A stretch of DNA of 45,707 bases from Eubacteriales bacterium (GCA_030525875.1 JAUNDV010000018.1:1-45707); one strand, 5' to 3'; shown: positions 35,288 to 43,317, numbered from the stretch's first letter. Translations and numbers: made by a program. The notes: a model not told the origin generated them from the sequence alone.

Positions 35288-36709
35288 ATGGAAAACGCAA
35301 AAAAGATGAAATGGTACACCCTTGCCTTTATGGCATTCTCAACTGTTTGGGGATTTGGTAATGTTCTCAATGGTTTTGTGTACTTTAACGGAATCCAGGT
35401 TATTTTTAGCTGGATTTTGATGTTCGCGCTCTACTTTGTACCTTATGCACTCATGGTAGGTGAGTTAGGTTCTGCCTTCAAAAATGAAGGTGGTGGAGTA
35501 AGTTCATGGGTTCGTAAGACAATTAGTCCTAAGGTTGCATATTACGCAGGCTGGACTTACTGGGCATGTCACGTTACATATATTGCCAGTAAGGGAAGTG
35601 GCGGATTAAAGGCTTTAAGCTGGATGGTATTCCAGAACGGAACAACTTATGATAAGTTCCCTACACTTGCAGTACAGCTTGCTACATTAGCTGTATTATT
35701 ATTCTTCTGCTGGGTAGCCAGCCGTGGATTAAACCCACTTAAGAAGCTTGCTACATTAGCTGGAACAAGTATGTTCGTTATGTCTATTTTATACATTTTA
35801 ATGATGTTTGCTGCTCCTGTTATTAATCCAAATGCAGAGTACGTATCTATGGATATAAGCATGAAGAGCCTTGTTCCTCAGTTTAATTTAGCATATTTCA
35901 GCTCTTTATCAATACTTGTATTTGCAGTAGGTGGATGTGAAAAGATATCTCCTTACGTTAATAAGGTAGAAAATCCTTCAAAGGGCTTCCCTAAGGGAAT
36001 GATTGCTCTTGCAATTATGGTTATGGTATGTGCTATTTTAGGAACTATTTCTATGGGAATGATGTTTGATCCTGCTGTTATTAATGAGAGCCAGGAAAGC
36101 TTCAACCATTATGTATCAAATGGTTCTTATCTTGCATTCCAGAAGCTTGGAGAGTATTACGGAGTTGGTAATCTCCTTATGATTATTTATGCAGCATGTA
36201 ATGCTATTGGACAGTTCTCAACACTTGTACTTAGTATTGACGCTCCTCTTCGTATGCTTTTAGACAATGAGGATTCAAGACAGTTTATTCCAAGTGCACT
36301 TTTAAAGAAGAACAAATATGGTGCTTATGTAAATGGTATCAAGATGGTAGTTGTATTATCAGGAAGTATCATTCTTATCCAGTCATTAGTTCCTGGTGCT
36401 GCAAGCGTATTAACACAGCTTAACAAGCTTAACTCTGTTACTATGCCACTTCGTTATTTATGGGTATTTGCAGCTTATATTGCACTTCGTATGTCATTGA
36501 ATAAGTTTAATCCTGATTACAAATTTACAAAGAATCAGGGACTTGCATTAACAGCAGGAGTATGGTGTTTCTTTGTTACAGCAATATGCTCTGTAATGGG
36601 AATGTACGTAAAGGGAGATCTGTTCTCAACTCTGTTAAATATTATTACACCATTTGTATTAACTGCATTAGGTCTGATTCTTCCAATTATTAAAAAGAAA
36701 GAAGGCTGA
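35288..36709 (+). CDS. APC-superfamily amino acid permease
   Basis: A 473-aa integral membrane protein with about 12 hydrophobic segments. The first contains AFMAFSTVWGFGNVLNGFVY, the unwound substrate-binding helix of the APC fold, and later VGELGSAFKNEGGGVSSWV is conserved in glutamate:GABA antiporter-like members (YjeM/GadC group). It imports or exchanges amino acids or small peptides' products across the membrane; specificity is not readable. AAAGGAAAG precedes the ATG. It is followed after only 4 nt by an M18 aminopeptidase gene, pointing to coupled peptide breakdown and amino acid transport. Confidence 0.88.
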   Translation: MENAKKMKWYTLAFMAFSTVWGFGNVLNGFVYFNGIQVIFSWILMFALYFVPYALMVGELGSAFKNEGGGVSSWVRKTISPKVAYYAGWTYWACHVTYIASKGSGGLKALSWMVFQNGTTYDKFPTLAVQLATLAVLLFFCWVASRGLNPLKKLATLAGTSMFVMSILYILMMFAAPVINPNAEYVSMDISMKSLVPQFNLAYFSSLSILVFAVGGCEKISPYVNKVENPSKGFPKGMIALAIMVMVCAILGTISMGMMFDPAVINESQESFNHYVSNGSYLAFQKLGEYYGVGNLLMIIYAACNAIGQFSTLVLSIDAPLRMLLDNEDSRQFIPSALLKKNKYGAYVNGIKMVVVLSGSIILIQSLVPGAASVLTQLNKLNSVTMPLRYLWVFAAYIALRMSLNKFNPDYKFTKNQGLALTAGVWCFFVTAICSVMGMYVKGDLFSTLLNIITPFVLTALGLILPIIKKKEG

Positions 36710-36713
36710 TTTC

Positions 36714-38027
36714 ATGTTTAAGGAAACTTCAAGAGAAGTACTTGATTTTATTCATAAGAGCCCAAGCTGCTTTCATGCAGTATATAATCTTGCACAGCTT
36801 TTAAAAGAGGCAGGTTATACTGAGTTAAAGGAATGTGATTCCTGGAATGTAAAAAAGGGAGGACGCTATTTTACTACACGTAATGGTTCTTCAATTATTG
36901 CATTCAATATAGGAAACAAGCTTGATAATTATCATTTTCAGCTTACTTCATCACATAGTGATTCACCTTCATTCAAGGTTAAGGAGAAGGCTGAGTTAAA
37001 GTCTAAGGGCGGATATTTACAGTTAAACACAGAAGGATACGGCGGAATGCTATGTGCTACATGGTTTGACCGTCCACTTTCATTAGCAGGCAGAGTGCTT
37101 GTTCGTGAGGGCAATAAGGTTAAATCAAGACTTCTGGCATTTGACAGAGATCTTCTGCTGATTCCTAATGTGGCTATTCACATGAATAGGGCAGTAAATG
37201 ATGGCTTTGCTTACAATAAGCAGGTTGATATGCTTCCTCTTTTCTCTGCTGGAGAATGCGGAGAAAATGCTTACCGCAATTTACTTGCAGAGGAACTTGG
37301 CGTTGATGAGAAGGATATCTTAGGCTCAGATATGTATCTCTATAACCGTGTTGCTCCATCTATCTGGGGAGCTAAGGAGGAGTTTATATCATCTTCAAGA
37401 CTCGATGATCTTCAGTGTGCATATACTTCTCTTAAGGCTATGCTTCAGTCAGAAAATGAAAATGGTATTAATGTTTTTTCATGCTTTGACAATGAGGAAG
37501 TTGGTTCAGGAACTAAGCAGGGAGCTTGTTCAACCTTCTTAAGAGATGTATTACAGAGAATTAACAGCTGCCTTGGCTTTGGTGAAGAGGATTATTGCCG
37601 TGCAATAGCTAAGAGCTTTATGGTTTCATGTGATAATGCTCACGCAGTTCATCCAAACCATCCAGAGAAAACAGATGCTGAAAACTGTACCTATATGAAT
37701 AAGGGAATTGTAGTTAAGTTCAGTGCAAATCAGAAATATACTACAGATGGAATCAGCAGTGCTGTATTTGCTAATATTTGTGAAAAGGCAAATGTTCCAA
37801 TCCAGTTCTTCGCAAATCGTAGTGATATGGTTGGAGGAAGTACACTTGGAAATCTTTCTTCACAGAAGGTATCTTTACATACAGTAGATATTGGACTTCC
37901 ACAGCTTGCAATGCACTCTGCATATGAAACAGCAGGAATCAAGGATTCTTACTACATGGTAGAGGCACTGACAGCATTCTATAATACTGATTTAAAGATT
38001 ACAGACAGTGATGAGATTGAATTTTGA
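36714..38027 (+). CDS. M18 family aminopeptidase
   Basis: A 437-aa cytosolic metalloaminopeptidase. Zinc ligands and catalytic residues are visible in the H-x-D of SSHSDSPSFKVK (about residues 80-91), the Glu pair of CFDNEEVGSGTKQGA, SCDNAHAVHPNHP, and the final His of AMHSAYETAG. Size and motif order are standard for aspartyl/lysyl M18 enzymes, which release N-terminal residues from peptides. Translation is almost certainly coupled to the permease, whose stop codon is 4 nt away. A terminator follows. Confidence 0.95.
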   Translation: MFKETSREVLDFIHKSPSCFHAVYNLAQLLKEAGYTELKECDSWNVKKGGRYFTTRNGSSIIAFNIGNKLDNYHFQLTSSHSDSPSFKVKEKAELKSKGGYLQLNTEGYGGMLCATWFDRPLSLAGRVLVREGNKVKSRLLAFDRDLLLIPNVAIHMNRAVNDGFAYNKQVDMLPLFSAGECGENAYRNLLAEELGVDEKDILGSDMYLYNRVAPSIWGAKEEFISSSRLDDLQCAYTSLKAMLQSENENGINVFSCFDNEEVGSGTKQGACSTFLRDVLQRINSCLGFGEEDYCRAIAKSFMVSCDNAHAVHPNHPEKTDAENCTYMNKGIVVKFSANQKYTTDGISSAVFANICEKANVPIQFFANRSDMVGGSTLGNLSSQKVSLHTVDIGLPQLAMHSAYETAGIKDSYYMVEALTAFYNTDLKITDSDEIEF

Positions 38028-38084
38028 TAAGGATATAATCTAAATTAAAATCCAAGTTAAAAATTCAAAATAAAATACTAAATA

Positions 38085-38134
38085 AAAGGCATCTGCTTAG
38101 ATATTTATATAGGATATCTGGCAGGTGCTTTTTA
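38085..38134 (+). terminator. Intrinsic terminator after the M18 gene
   Basis: AAGGCATCTGC with AGATAT pairs imperfectly with ATATCT and GCAGGTGCTTTTT; the T-run ends the structure. Confidence 0.7.
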
Positions 38135-38217
38135 CATATTGGATCTGATGAAAAAGCCTAATATTCTATAAAAAAAGCTTTATTTACCATATAAAAAGCT
38201 GATTTTCTGATATTTCA

Positions 38218-38246
38218 TTGACATTTTCCGTTTGCATTTTTATTAT
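38218..38246 (+). promoter_or_regulatory. Candidate sigma-A promoter of the disrupted gene
   Basis: TTGACA (38218-38223), a 17-nt spacer and TATTAT (38241-38246) form a near-consensus promoter. It leaves an unusually long AT-rich leader of about 185 nt before the ATG at 38436. TATAAT at 38247 is an alternative -10 box but with too long a spacer. Confidence 0.55.
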
Positions 38247-38368
38247 TATAATTAAGATAAAATTATATAATGAATGAAAGTATTTTATTTCACAAGAATA
38301 TTTTTATTTCATATAAAATATATTTTCCAAAGAAATATATTTTATTTTCATATTAAAATATAATAAAG

Positions 38369-38410
38369 GTATGTCTTTGCTACATGGTAGAATTTGCTGA
38401 TAAGGCATAC
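38369..38410 (+). other. Leader hairpin before the disrupted gene
   Basis: GTATGTCTT (38369-38377) pairs completely with AAGGCATAC (38402-38410), one G-U included, around a 24-nt loop. It sits in the long leader 25 nt before the start codon and has no T-run directly after it. It may control translation or be a small unrecognised cis element. Confidence 0.35.
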
Positions 38411-38435
38411 TTGATTTTATGGTGGGAATGAGTTT

Positions 38436-38621
38436 ATGAATAAAAAATTATTTGCTTTGATAATGGGAATAATAGTGCTGTTGACAGGTGGTGTAGTGTT
38501 TTATGGCATAAGTAATGGCAAAGATGCTACAGCCTTTTATGGTGACGGTTATGTTCGGGAGTGTTTTGTCAAGATAAATAAAGGGAATATCTCACCGAAT
38601 TTTGCATCAAAAATTCGATGA
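38436..38621 (+). pseudogene. Small membrane/secreted protein gene truncated by the mobile element
   Basis: The frame opens with a signal-anchor (MNKKLFALIMGIIVLLTGGV) and a start of an extracellular domain (FYGDGYV). It then runs into sequence that belongs to the element and stops at 38621, overlapping the tnpW gene on the opposite strand. Only about 40 host codons seem to survive. The long leader with promoter and hairpin shows it was once a regulated gene. Its 3' part presumably lies beyond the far end of the element, outside the window. Confidence 0.65.
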
Positions 38622-38786
38622 TTTCACATCGTCCTTCATCAGCCGCTTCATTTTGTCCTCCAGCGTGTCCTTTGCGGTCTGGCTGAAATGAACGCCCACC
38701 ACATAGGTGGTCTTGCCCAGCTTCATGCTGAATGTTCCTGCCGGACTTGCCTGTCCTGCTTTCGTTTTGGCTGCTGCCTGTTCCAT
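38607..38786 (-). CDS. tnpW: Transposon-encoded TnpW family protein
   Basis: From the ATG at 38786 (perfect AGGAGGTG upstream) a 59-aa protein. Its conserved core is GTFSMKLGKTTYVVGVHFSQ then TAKDTLEDKMKRLM. It matches the small TnpW family found at one end of Tn4451-like elements; function unproven. Longer in-frame starts exist but lack a ribosome site. It is the last gene before the left element boundary. Its stop codon lies within the stem of a CGAATTTT/AAAATTCG hairpin (38596-38617). A strong terminator lies 2 nt before its ribosome site. Confidence 0.75.
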   Translation of the reverse strand: MEQAAAKTKAGQASPAGTFSMKLGKTTYVVGVHFSQTAKDTLEDKMKRLMKDDVKSSNF

Positions 38787-38802
38787 GTGCGACACCTCCT
38801 GT

Positions 38803-38880
38803 AAAAAAGCCCGACAAAGGAAAGGCTGACAACGAAGTCCTGACAACGGACATCAGAAAACCTTAAAACTCTGTCGGGCA
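38803..38880 (-). terminator. Terminator directly upstream of the tnpW ribosome site
   Basis: On the minus strand GCCCGACA (38879-38872) pairs with TGTCGGGC (38816-38809) and is followed by TTTTTT. Inside it is a smaller GTCC/GGAC hairpin. The AGGAGGTG of tnpW begins 2 nt later, so the hairpin controls rather than separates the gene. Confidence 0.7.
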
Positions 38881-39013
38881 GATGCTCTATTTTCTTTTTC
38901 TTCTTTTTTTATAAAAGTCGGTTGTCATGGTTGTCAGGAAAGAGGAAACGCCCGTCAATTCAGAGCTTTTCAGACTTTCGCCCGACAACCAGACCGACAA
39001 CCGGCTCGACAAC
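38828..39013. repeat. GACAAC iteron-like cluster
   Basis: GACAAC occurs at 38828, 38842, 38984, 38996 and 39008 and, inverted, at 38921 and 38930. The three right-most copies are exactly 12 bp apart (C/CGACAAC with Cs or Gs around). The cluster fills the gap between tnpW and virE. It may be a binding array for replication or for a regulator of tnpW. Confidence 0.6.
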
Positions 39014-39037
39014 AAAACGGCAACCGACACTGATTTT

Positions 39038-40396
39038 TTACTTCACCCACTCAGGGGGAAGTTCCAGCTGCTCCACTTCCTCCGGCGTTAATTCCTGAAA
39101 ATCTCCACCTCCGTTGTCGAGCTGGATGCGCTCCCAGCCTTTCTGACGCCCATAGGGGCTGCGGAAGTACCGGGGATTGGAAAACGCCCTCCAGCCGGTC
39201 ACGCTGTTGTTCATAATGTCGTTGATCTCCCGGATTTCCCATTGTTTCGGCTCGTCAAAGCTGTGTCCCAAGGCTTCCCGGAACAGCTGCTTGGAGCAGA
39301 CAATATTATCCGAACACTTTTCCAGATACTCGATGATCTGCCCGGCTTTGGTGTCCTCCGGCATGAAGTCACGCTGGTGGACTTTCAGATACTCGTTCAT
39401 TGCCGGGCTGAACCGGAGCTTGAAGTTTCCGCTGCGGTAAATCTCCATCGCTTCTGCCCAGACCTGTATGAGATAGGCTCTTGCTGCCGGTTCATCGTCC
39501 AGAATGTGGATTTCTGCCAGCTCTGGATGTACCATGACCGGCACAAAACGGCGGTTGCCGGTGCGGTCGAGGGGCAGGAAGTCCAGCGTGTTGGAAGTGC
39601 CGCAGAACACACACTGCCGTTTTCGGTCAGCCGGGTGGGTTTCGTATGGCACTTTATAGGTTTCCTTCTGGCGGCTGAGAAAGGACTTGATTTCCTCAAT
39701 GCTCTTGGCATTGGCTGTGGCAATCATCTCCGACATCTCGATCAGCCAGTGTCCCTGCATCTTGCGGTACACATTTTCATCGTCCAGCTTTTTCAGGTCA
39801 TCGGAAAACCAGTCATCCTGAACTGCCAGCAGGCGAAAGAATGAGGATTTTCCGGCTCCCTGACCGCCCACCAGACAGAGCATGATTTCAAATTTACAGC
39901 CAGGACGGAACGCCCGTGAGATTGCTCCCAGCAAAAACAGCTGCATGGCTTCACAGGTGTAATCATCGGCATCAGCTCCCAGAAAACGGTGCAGACAATA
40001 GCGGATGCGCTCCGTACCGTCCCACTGCAAGGCATTGAGAAAATCCCGGACAGGGTGATAGCGGTTTTCGTTGGCAATTACCATCACGGCATCCTGTATC
40101 TTTTTCTCGATGCTTAGCCCATAGTTTTCCTCAAAATACAAGAGCAGATATTTGATGTCCACATCGGTCAGGGTCGGGCTGTCCCGATACCAGCCGAGGG
40201 GCTTCACAATATCCACTCGTTCTGTCAGCAGATTTTTTCGGATAGCTCCTTTCAGCAGAGGGTCAAGCTGAAACACCCGTTTATAGTTGGCTGCGGCATT
40301 GGATACCTTACCTTTCTCGGTCTGTTCCAGGCTGCTTCTGACCTGTTCTACGGTGCAGAGTTCCAGCTGCTGTCCATTCTGCAATTCGCTGTTCAA
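39038..40396 (-). CDS. VirE-family P-loop protein (virulence-associated E-like)
   Basis: A 452-aa protein of the virulence-associated E / SF3 helicase-like family. The P-loop is LVGGQGAGKSSFF (about residues 176-188) and downstream blocks are EMSEMIATANAKSIEEIKSF, SFLSRQKETYKVPYE and FCGTSNTLDFLPLDRTGNRR. Such proteins accompany primase-type proteins in mobile elements and probably unwind the element DNA during replication. The start is TTG 40396, with GAGGTG 7 nt upstream, lying 89 nt inside the end of the CHC2 gene, so translation is coupled. Confidence 0.85.
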   Translation of the reverse strand: MNSELQNGQQLELCTVEQVRSSLEQTEKGKVSNAAANYKRVFQLDPLLKGAIRKNLLTERVDIVKPLGWYRDSPTLTDVDIKYLLLYFEENYGLSIEKKIQDAVMVIANENRYHPVRDFLNALQWDGTERIRYCLHRFLGADADDYTCEAMQLFLLGAISRAFRPGCKFEIMLCLVGGQGAGKSSFFRLLAVQDDWFSDDLKKLDDENVYRKMQGHWLIEMSEMIATANAKSIEEIKSFLSRQKETYKVPYETHPADRKRQCVFCGTSNTLDFLPLDRTGNRRFVPVMVHPELAEIHILDDEPAARAYLIQVWAEAMEIYRSGNFKLRFSPAMNEYLKVHQRDFMPEDTKAGQIIEYLEKCSDNIVCSKQLFREALGHSFDEPKQWEIREINDIMNNSVTGWRAFSNPRYFRSPYGRQKGWERIQLDNGGGDFQELTPEEVEQLELPPEWVK

Positions 40397-40946
40397 GTTT
40401 CATCACCTCTTTTCCTTGCTGTGCTACAAGCTCCCGGTGTTCTTCCGGCGATCCGTCCAGAAAACTATCCAGCAGATACTCTGTGTAGGTTTTTCTTTGC
40501 AGGGCTTCCACAAAGAGCGGATGCAGGTCATCCTCCGGCGTTTGCGGGGCATACTGCTGTTCCCATTCCTGGAGAAGGTGGAAGTATTCGCATAAGACTT
40601 TGTAGCAGTGCATTTCTTCCTGCCTGTATTTCTGCTCCGGGGTAGGTTCCCGGATATGGGGTTTGACGGTCGGCTTCTGCCTGTTGTCATAGGCAATCCC
40701 CAAATCATCAGCCAGCTTCATGGCGGCATCCTTGCTGGGCAGCTCAAACAGCCGGGAAACAAAATCCACTGCATCCCCATCAGCCTGACAGCCAAAGCAG
40801 TGAAAACGCCTGTCCAGTTTCATGCTGGGATTTTTGTCATTGTGAAAAGGGCAGACCGCCATGCCGTTTCTGCTGACAGGGATGCCGTACAGCTCCGCTG
40901 CCTGTCTGGTGGTTACATTCTGTTTGACCGCTTCAAATACATTCAA
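40308..40946 (-). CDS. CHC2 zinc-finger DNA primase-like protein
   Basis: From TTG 40946 (GGAGGTGAT 6 nt upstream; the upstream in-frame ATG at 40976 lies inside the terminator and is unlikely) a 212-aa protein. The N-terminal CHC2 zinc finger is AVCPFHNDKNPSMKLD followed by RFHCFGC (about residues 30-52), then AVDFVSRLFELPSKDAA as in DnaG. The Toprim catalytic domain is missing, so it probably recognises DNA for the VirE-family partner rather than making primers alone. It overlaps virE and is preceded by a terminator-like hairpin. Confidence 0.85.
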   Translation of the reverse strand: MNVFEAVKQNVTTRQAAELYGIPVSRNGMAVCPFHNDKNPSMKLDRRFHCFGCQADGDAVDFVSRLFELPSKDAAMKLADDLGIAYDNRQKPTVKPHIREPTPEQKYRQEEMHCYKVLCEYFHLLQEWEQQYAPQTPEDDLHPLFVEALQRKTYTEYLLDSFLDGSPEEHRELVAQQGKEVMKLEQRIAEWTAAGTLHRRTGQKQPGTDRER

Positions 40947-40961
40947 AATATCACCTCCGGG

Positions 40962-41004
40962 CAAAACAAAAGGCACCTGATTTCTTTTGAAAATCAGATG
41001 CCTT
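40962..41004 (-). terminator. Terminator between the relaxase and CHC2 genes
   Basis: AGGCATCTGATTTT pairs with AAATCAGGTGCCT on the minus strand and runs into TTTTGTTTTG, ending only a few nt before the GGAGGTGAT of the CHC2 gene. The relaxase stop codon lies within the stem. Confidence 0.75.
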
Positions 41005-42589
41005 ACAGTTCCATATTCTGTTTTTTCTCCTGCCGGTGCTGCTCGTCCTTTTTTCTGGATTCCTCCTGATAGTCCTTGATTTGCTCAGTGACAGAGTGCT
41101 TCGGCTCCGGTTTCTTTTTGACCTCTGCCTGTTCTGGGACAAGTACCTTGCTGACCCAGTAACGGATTTCTTTCAGCGGCTTCAATTCCTCCTGTACCGC
41201 CGCCAGCTGTCCGGTATATTCTGCATGAGAAGTTTGCAGCTGTTCATACTCCGCTTGCAGGGCTTCCAGATCAACATTCAAGTCAACACCATGCTTTTTC
41301 AAAAAACGGTACGCCTTGTTGTATGCGTCCAGCTCGTCCCGGTGGCTTTCCGCATAAACGGACTGCACCGTTTTCCAGCCGATTCGCACATACTTGTCAT
41401 GGACAGCTTTATGCTGTTGACAATCGGCAATGGCGTTCTGGATGCCGGTAATCACTTTCATGCGGCTCTCGGCTTTCCTCATGCCGGTGCTGATGCTGCC
41501 GGATTTCTGCTTCACTTCCTCCAGCACACTGTCCAACTGCTCCAGCGTAAAAATCTCATGCTCTTTCAGATAATTGGTTGCGTTGACAAAGGACTGTAAA
41601 TCTTTCGTTGCACCTTTTTGCTGACCGTATCTTGACCAGTCCCGGCGTTCTGCTTTTCGCAGATTGAGATAATCCCGCAGAAGATTGATAAGGTCAGGGA
41701 ATGCGGTTTCCGGCTTTTTCTCTGCCAGCAGCTCTTTCCGGGCTTCCAGAATATCGCTAATCCAGTCACGCAGATTCTGAATGGTGCTGCGGATCACGCT
41801 CATCATGCGGTTAGCGGCTTTGATGTCCCGATTCAGATTGCCGATATTGGTCTGGATGCCACGGCGTTCCATCTGTGTGACAGCTGCTCCCATGTGGACG
41901 GTGGGGATGATGTCCAGCCCCTGCTTTTCATAGGAACGGAGATCGACACGGACAGGGCTGTTCACCATTTCCAGATAACGGTTCTGTACTGTTTCCCAGC
42001 CGGTGCGCCACTCCTGCCCATGATACTGCTCGTTCCAGTCAACGGTGTCCTCCTTATGGCTTTTCCAGTTCCCAGATGGAAGTCGGATACGCTCACCGTT
42101 TTCGTCAAGGTCATAAACCTTTCTGGCTTTGGGAAGCCATTTCCCATGCTCGTCCATTGCCCGCATGGTCAGCATCACATGACAATGGGGATTGTGTCCC
42201 GGTGGCTTGGGGTCATGGATGGCAAAATCAACAATCATGCCTTTGGAAACAAAAAACTGGTTGCAGTAGTCCTGCACCATCTGGGGATACAGTTCCTCCG
42301 GCACTTCTCTGGGCAGTGCCAGCACAAACCGTCTGGCAAGCTGGGAGTTCCACTGGTTTTCAACGGCTTCCACTGCGTTCCAGAGCTGTTCCCGGTCGGC
42401 GTATTCCGGCGGGGCATGGGACGGCAGCATGATTTCCGTGTAGACCACACCTTCTTTTTTCCGGTAGTCTTTGTGCTTCTGGTCATACTCGGAAAACAGA
42501 TTCTCGCCGCTCTGGTAGGCAGCTCCGGCAACAGCTGACTGCCGTTTACTTCGCTTCGTGATTTTGATTTCAAAATGAGGGTTTGCCAC
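41003..42589 (-). CDS. MobA/MobL family relaxase
   Basis: From GTG 42589 (AAGGAGATGATGAA just upstream) the protein has 528 aa. The relaxase domain fills the first 220 residues: ANPHFEIKITKRSKRQSAVA, AAYQSGENL, the metal-binding histidines in GHNPHCHVMLTMR and the nearby NQFFVSKGMIVDFAIHDPK block. A long coiled-coil-rich C-terminus follows. MobL relaxases (MOBQ) nick oriT and lead the strand into a recipient using a helper conjugation system. An IncQ-like oriT lies about 250 bp upstream. Frames on the opposite strand here are artefacts of high GC. Confidence 0.9.
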   Translation of the reverse strand: MANPHFEIKITKRSKRQSAVAGAAYQSGENLFSEYDQKHKDYRKKEGVVYTEIMLPSHAPPEYADREQLWNAVEAVENQWNSQLARRFVLALPREVPEELYPQMVQDYCNQFFVSKGMIVDFAIHDPKPPGHNPHCHVMLTMRAMDEHGKWLPKARKVYDLDENGERIRLPSGNWKSHKEDTVDWNEQYHGQEWRTGWETVQNRYLEMVNSPVRVDLRSYEKQGLDIIPTVHMGAAVTQMERRGIQTNIGNLNRDIKAANRMMSVIRSTIQNLRDWISDILEARKELLAEKKPETAFPDLINLLRDYLNLRKAERRDWSRYGQQKGATKDLQSFVNATNYLKEHEIFTLEQLDSVLEEVKQKSGSISTGMRKAESRMKVITGIQNAIADCQQHKAVHDKYVRIGWKTVQSVYAESHRDELDAYNKAYRFLKKHGVDLNVDLEALQAEYEQLQTSHAEYTGQLAAVQEELKPLKEIRYWVSKVLVPEQAEVKKKPEPKHSVTEQIKDYQEESRKKDEQHRQEKKQNMEL

Positions 42590-42607
42590 TTCATCATCTC
42601 CTTTGGC

Positions 42608-42642
42608 AAAACAAAAGACCGTCTGCAAAGCTGCAAGCGGTC
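42608..42642 (-). terminator. Terminator directly upstream of the relaxase gene
   Basis: GACCGCTTGCA pairs with TGCAGACGGTC on the minus strand (42642-42617) and is followed by TTTTGTTTTG. The relaxase ribosome site begins about 10 nt later. Confidence 0.7.
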
Positions 42643-42835
42643 AGGTCATCGGGTTCTATTCCTGTTGTTCGGAAATTCCTGCTCGGCAGGGATTTTCGGA
42701 CAGCAGGGGGCAAAGGGGTAGCTGGCTTTAGCCAGCGCAGGGGAAGTGCAGCTTCCACTGGATGATTGAAGCAGAGGATTTATCCTGTGCGGAAATCATC
42801 AGCTCCCTGCAAGGGGCTTTCGGCAGAACGCAATG

Positions 42836-42868
42836 CACCACCTTTAGGCGGTGTATAATTGCGCCCTT
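42836..42868 (+). other. Candidate IncQ-like origin of transfer (oriT)
   Basis: CACCACCT-TT-AGGCGGTG forms an inverted repeat with one mismatch. It is followed 6 nt later by TGCGCCCTT, the core of the MOBQ nic region (RSF1010/pSK41 type, ...AGTGCG^CCCT). A CCCTTGTT/AACAAGGG palindrome follows at 42864-42883. The position upstream of a MobL relaxase gene is as expected. Nicking is predicted between G 42863 and C 42864 by analogy only. Two further small hairpins (GCTGGC/GCCAGC at 42721) lie in the same 280-nt gap. Confidence 0.65.
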
Positions 42869-42869
42869 G

Positions 42870-43187
42870 TTAAAACAAGGGGTTCTCGCTGCCGCCCGTT
42901 GTCAGCGTTTTTCTCCGCTCCTCAATCAGCGTGTCCAGCTTCTTTTGGGCAGCTTCGCCGTGAAAGAGGAAGGTCAACAGTTCCATCACATCGTCATCGG
43001 TCAGCAAGGTAGGCTCACGCAGAAACTTCTCCAGCATCCCTGCACGAGTACAAAGCCGGTGGGTTCTCTCGCTCCGTGTCAGGCGTTTTAGCTCATGCTC
43101 CAGCTGTTTCTCTCTATGCTGTGCGGCAATCAACTTTTTCTCGGCTGCGGCTTTCTGGCGGTTCAGTTTTTCCAGTTTTTCATTCAT
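42870..43187 (-). CDS. DUF3847 family mobile-element protein
   Basis: From ATG 43187 a 105-aa, mostly helical and highly charged protein: EKLEKLNRQKAAAEKKLIAA, RLTRSERTHRLCTRAGMLEK, and LTDDDVMELLTFLF. It matches the DUF3847 family that regularly precedes MobL relaxases in Clostridia elements. Its position across oriT from the relaxase suggests a relaxosome accessory (MobC-like) role, but this is inference. Its stop codon falls inside the oriT-proximal palindrome. GGAGACGATACAC precedes the start. A terminator sits 29 nt upstream. Confidence 0.75.
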   Translation of the reverse strand: MNEKLEKLNRQKAAAEKKLIAAQHREKQLEHELKRLTRSERTHRLCTRAGMLEKFLREPTLLTDDDVMELLTFLFHGEAAQKKLDTLIEERRKTLTTGGSENPLF

Positions 43188-43215
43188 GTGTATCGTCTCC
43201 TTTTGATGATTGAAC

Positions 43216-43250
43216 AAAAAAAGACCGCCTATCTTTTACGATAGACGGTC
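43216..43250 (-). terminator. Terminator upstream of DUF3847
   Basis: On the minus strand GACCGTCTATC pairs with GATAGGCGGTC around a short loop (one mismatch), followed by TTTTTTT. It separates the R-M cargo from the mobilization genes. Confidence 0.85.
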
Positions 43251-43267
43251 AAAGGAGCAATGTCTCT

Positions 43268-43317
43268 AACCCTTGCTTATCAAGGTGTCTACTTCTTCTT
43301 GACAAGCCAACAAGGTT
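43268..43317 (-). other. Long imperfect hairpin after the zinc-ribbon gene
   Basis: AACC(C)TTG arms enclose a second 9-bp stem, CTTGTCAAG/CTTGATAAG (one G-U), around a 13-nt loop. The structure starts at the zinc-ribbon stop codon and lies just before the terminator. Its role is unknown; it may mark the edge of the cargo insertion. Confidence 0.5.

Noticed and set aside
39177-39844. Plus-strand open frames of 87-200 codons over virE
   Set aside because: They are frames opposite a well-supported gene in GC-rich DNA, without ribosome sites or recognisable domains.
41036-42538. Plus-strand frames of 187 and 214 codons opposite the relaxase gene
   Set aside because: High GC lowers stop frequency on the other strand; the relaxase frame has motifs and a ribosome site, these do not.
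42779-42790. TATCCTG^T resembling the IncP (RP4) nic consensus
   Set aside because: The relaxase is MobL/MOBQ type and a better IncQ-type nic with adjacent inverted repeat lies 75 bp away; the short match can occur by chance.
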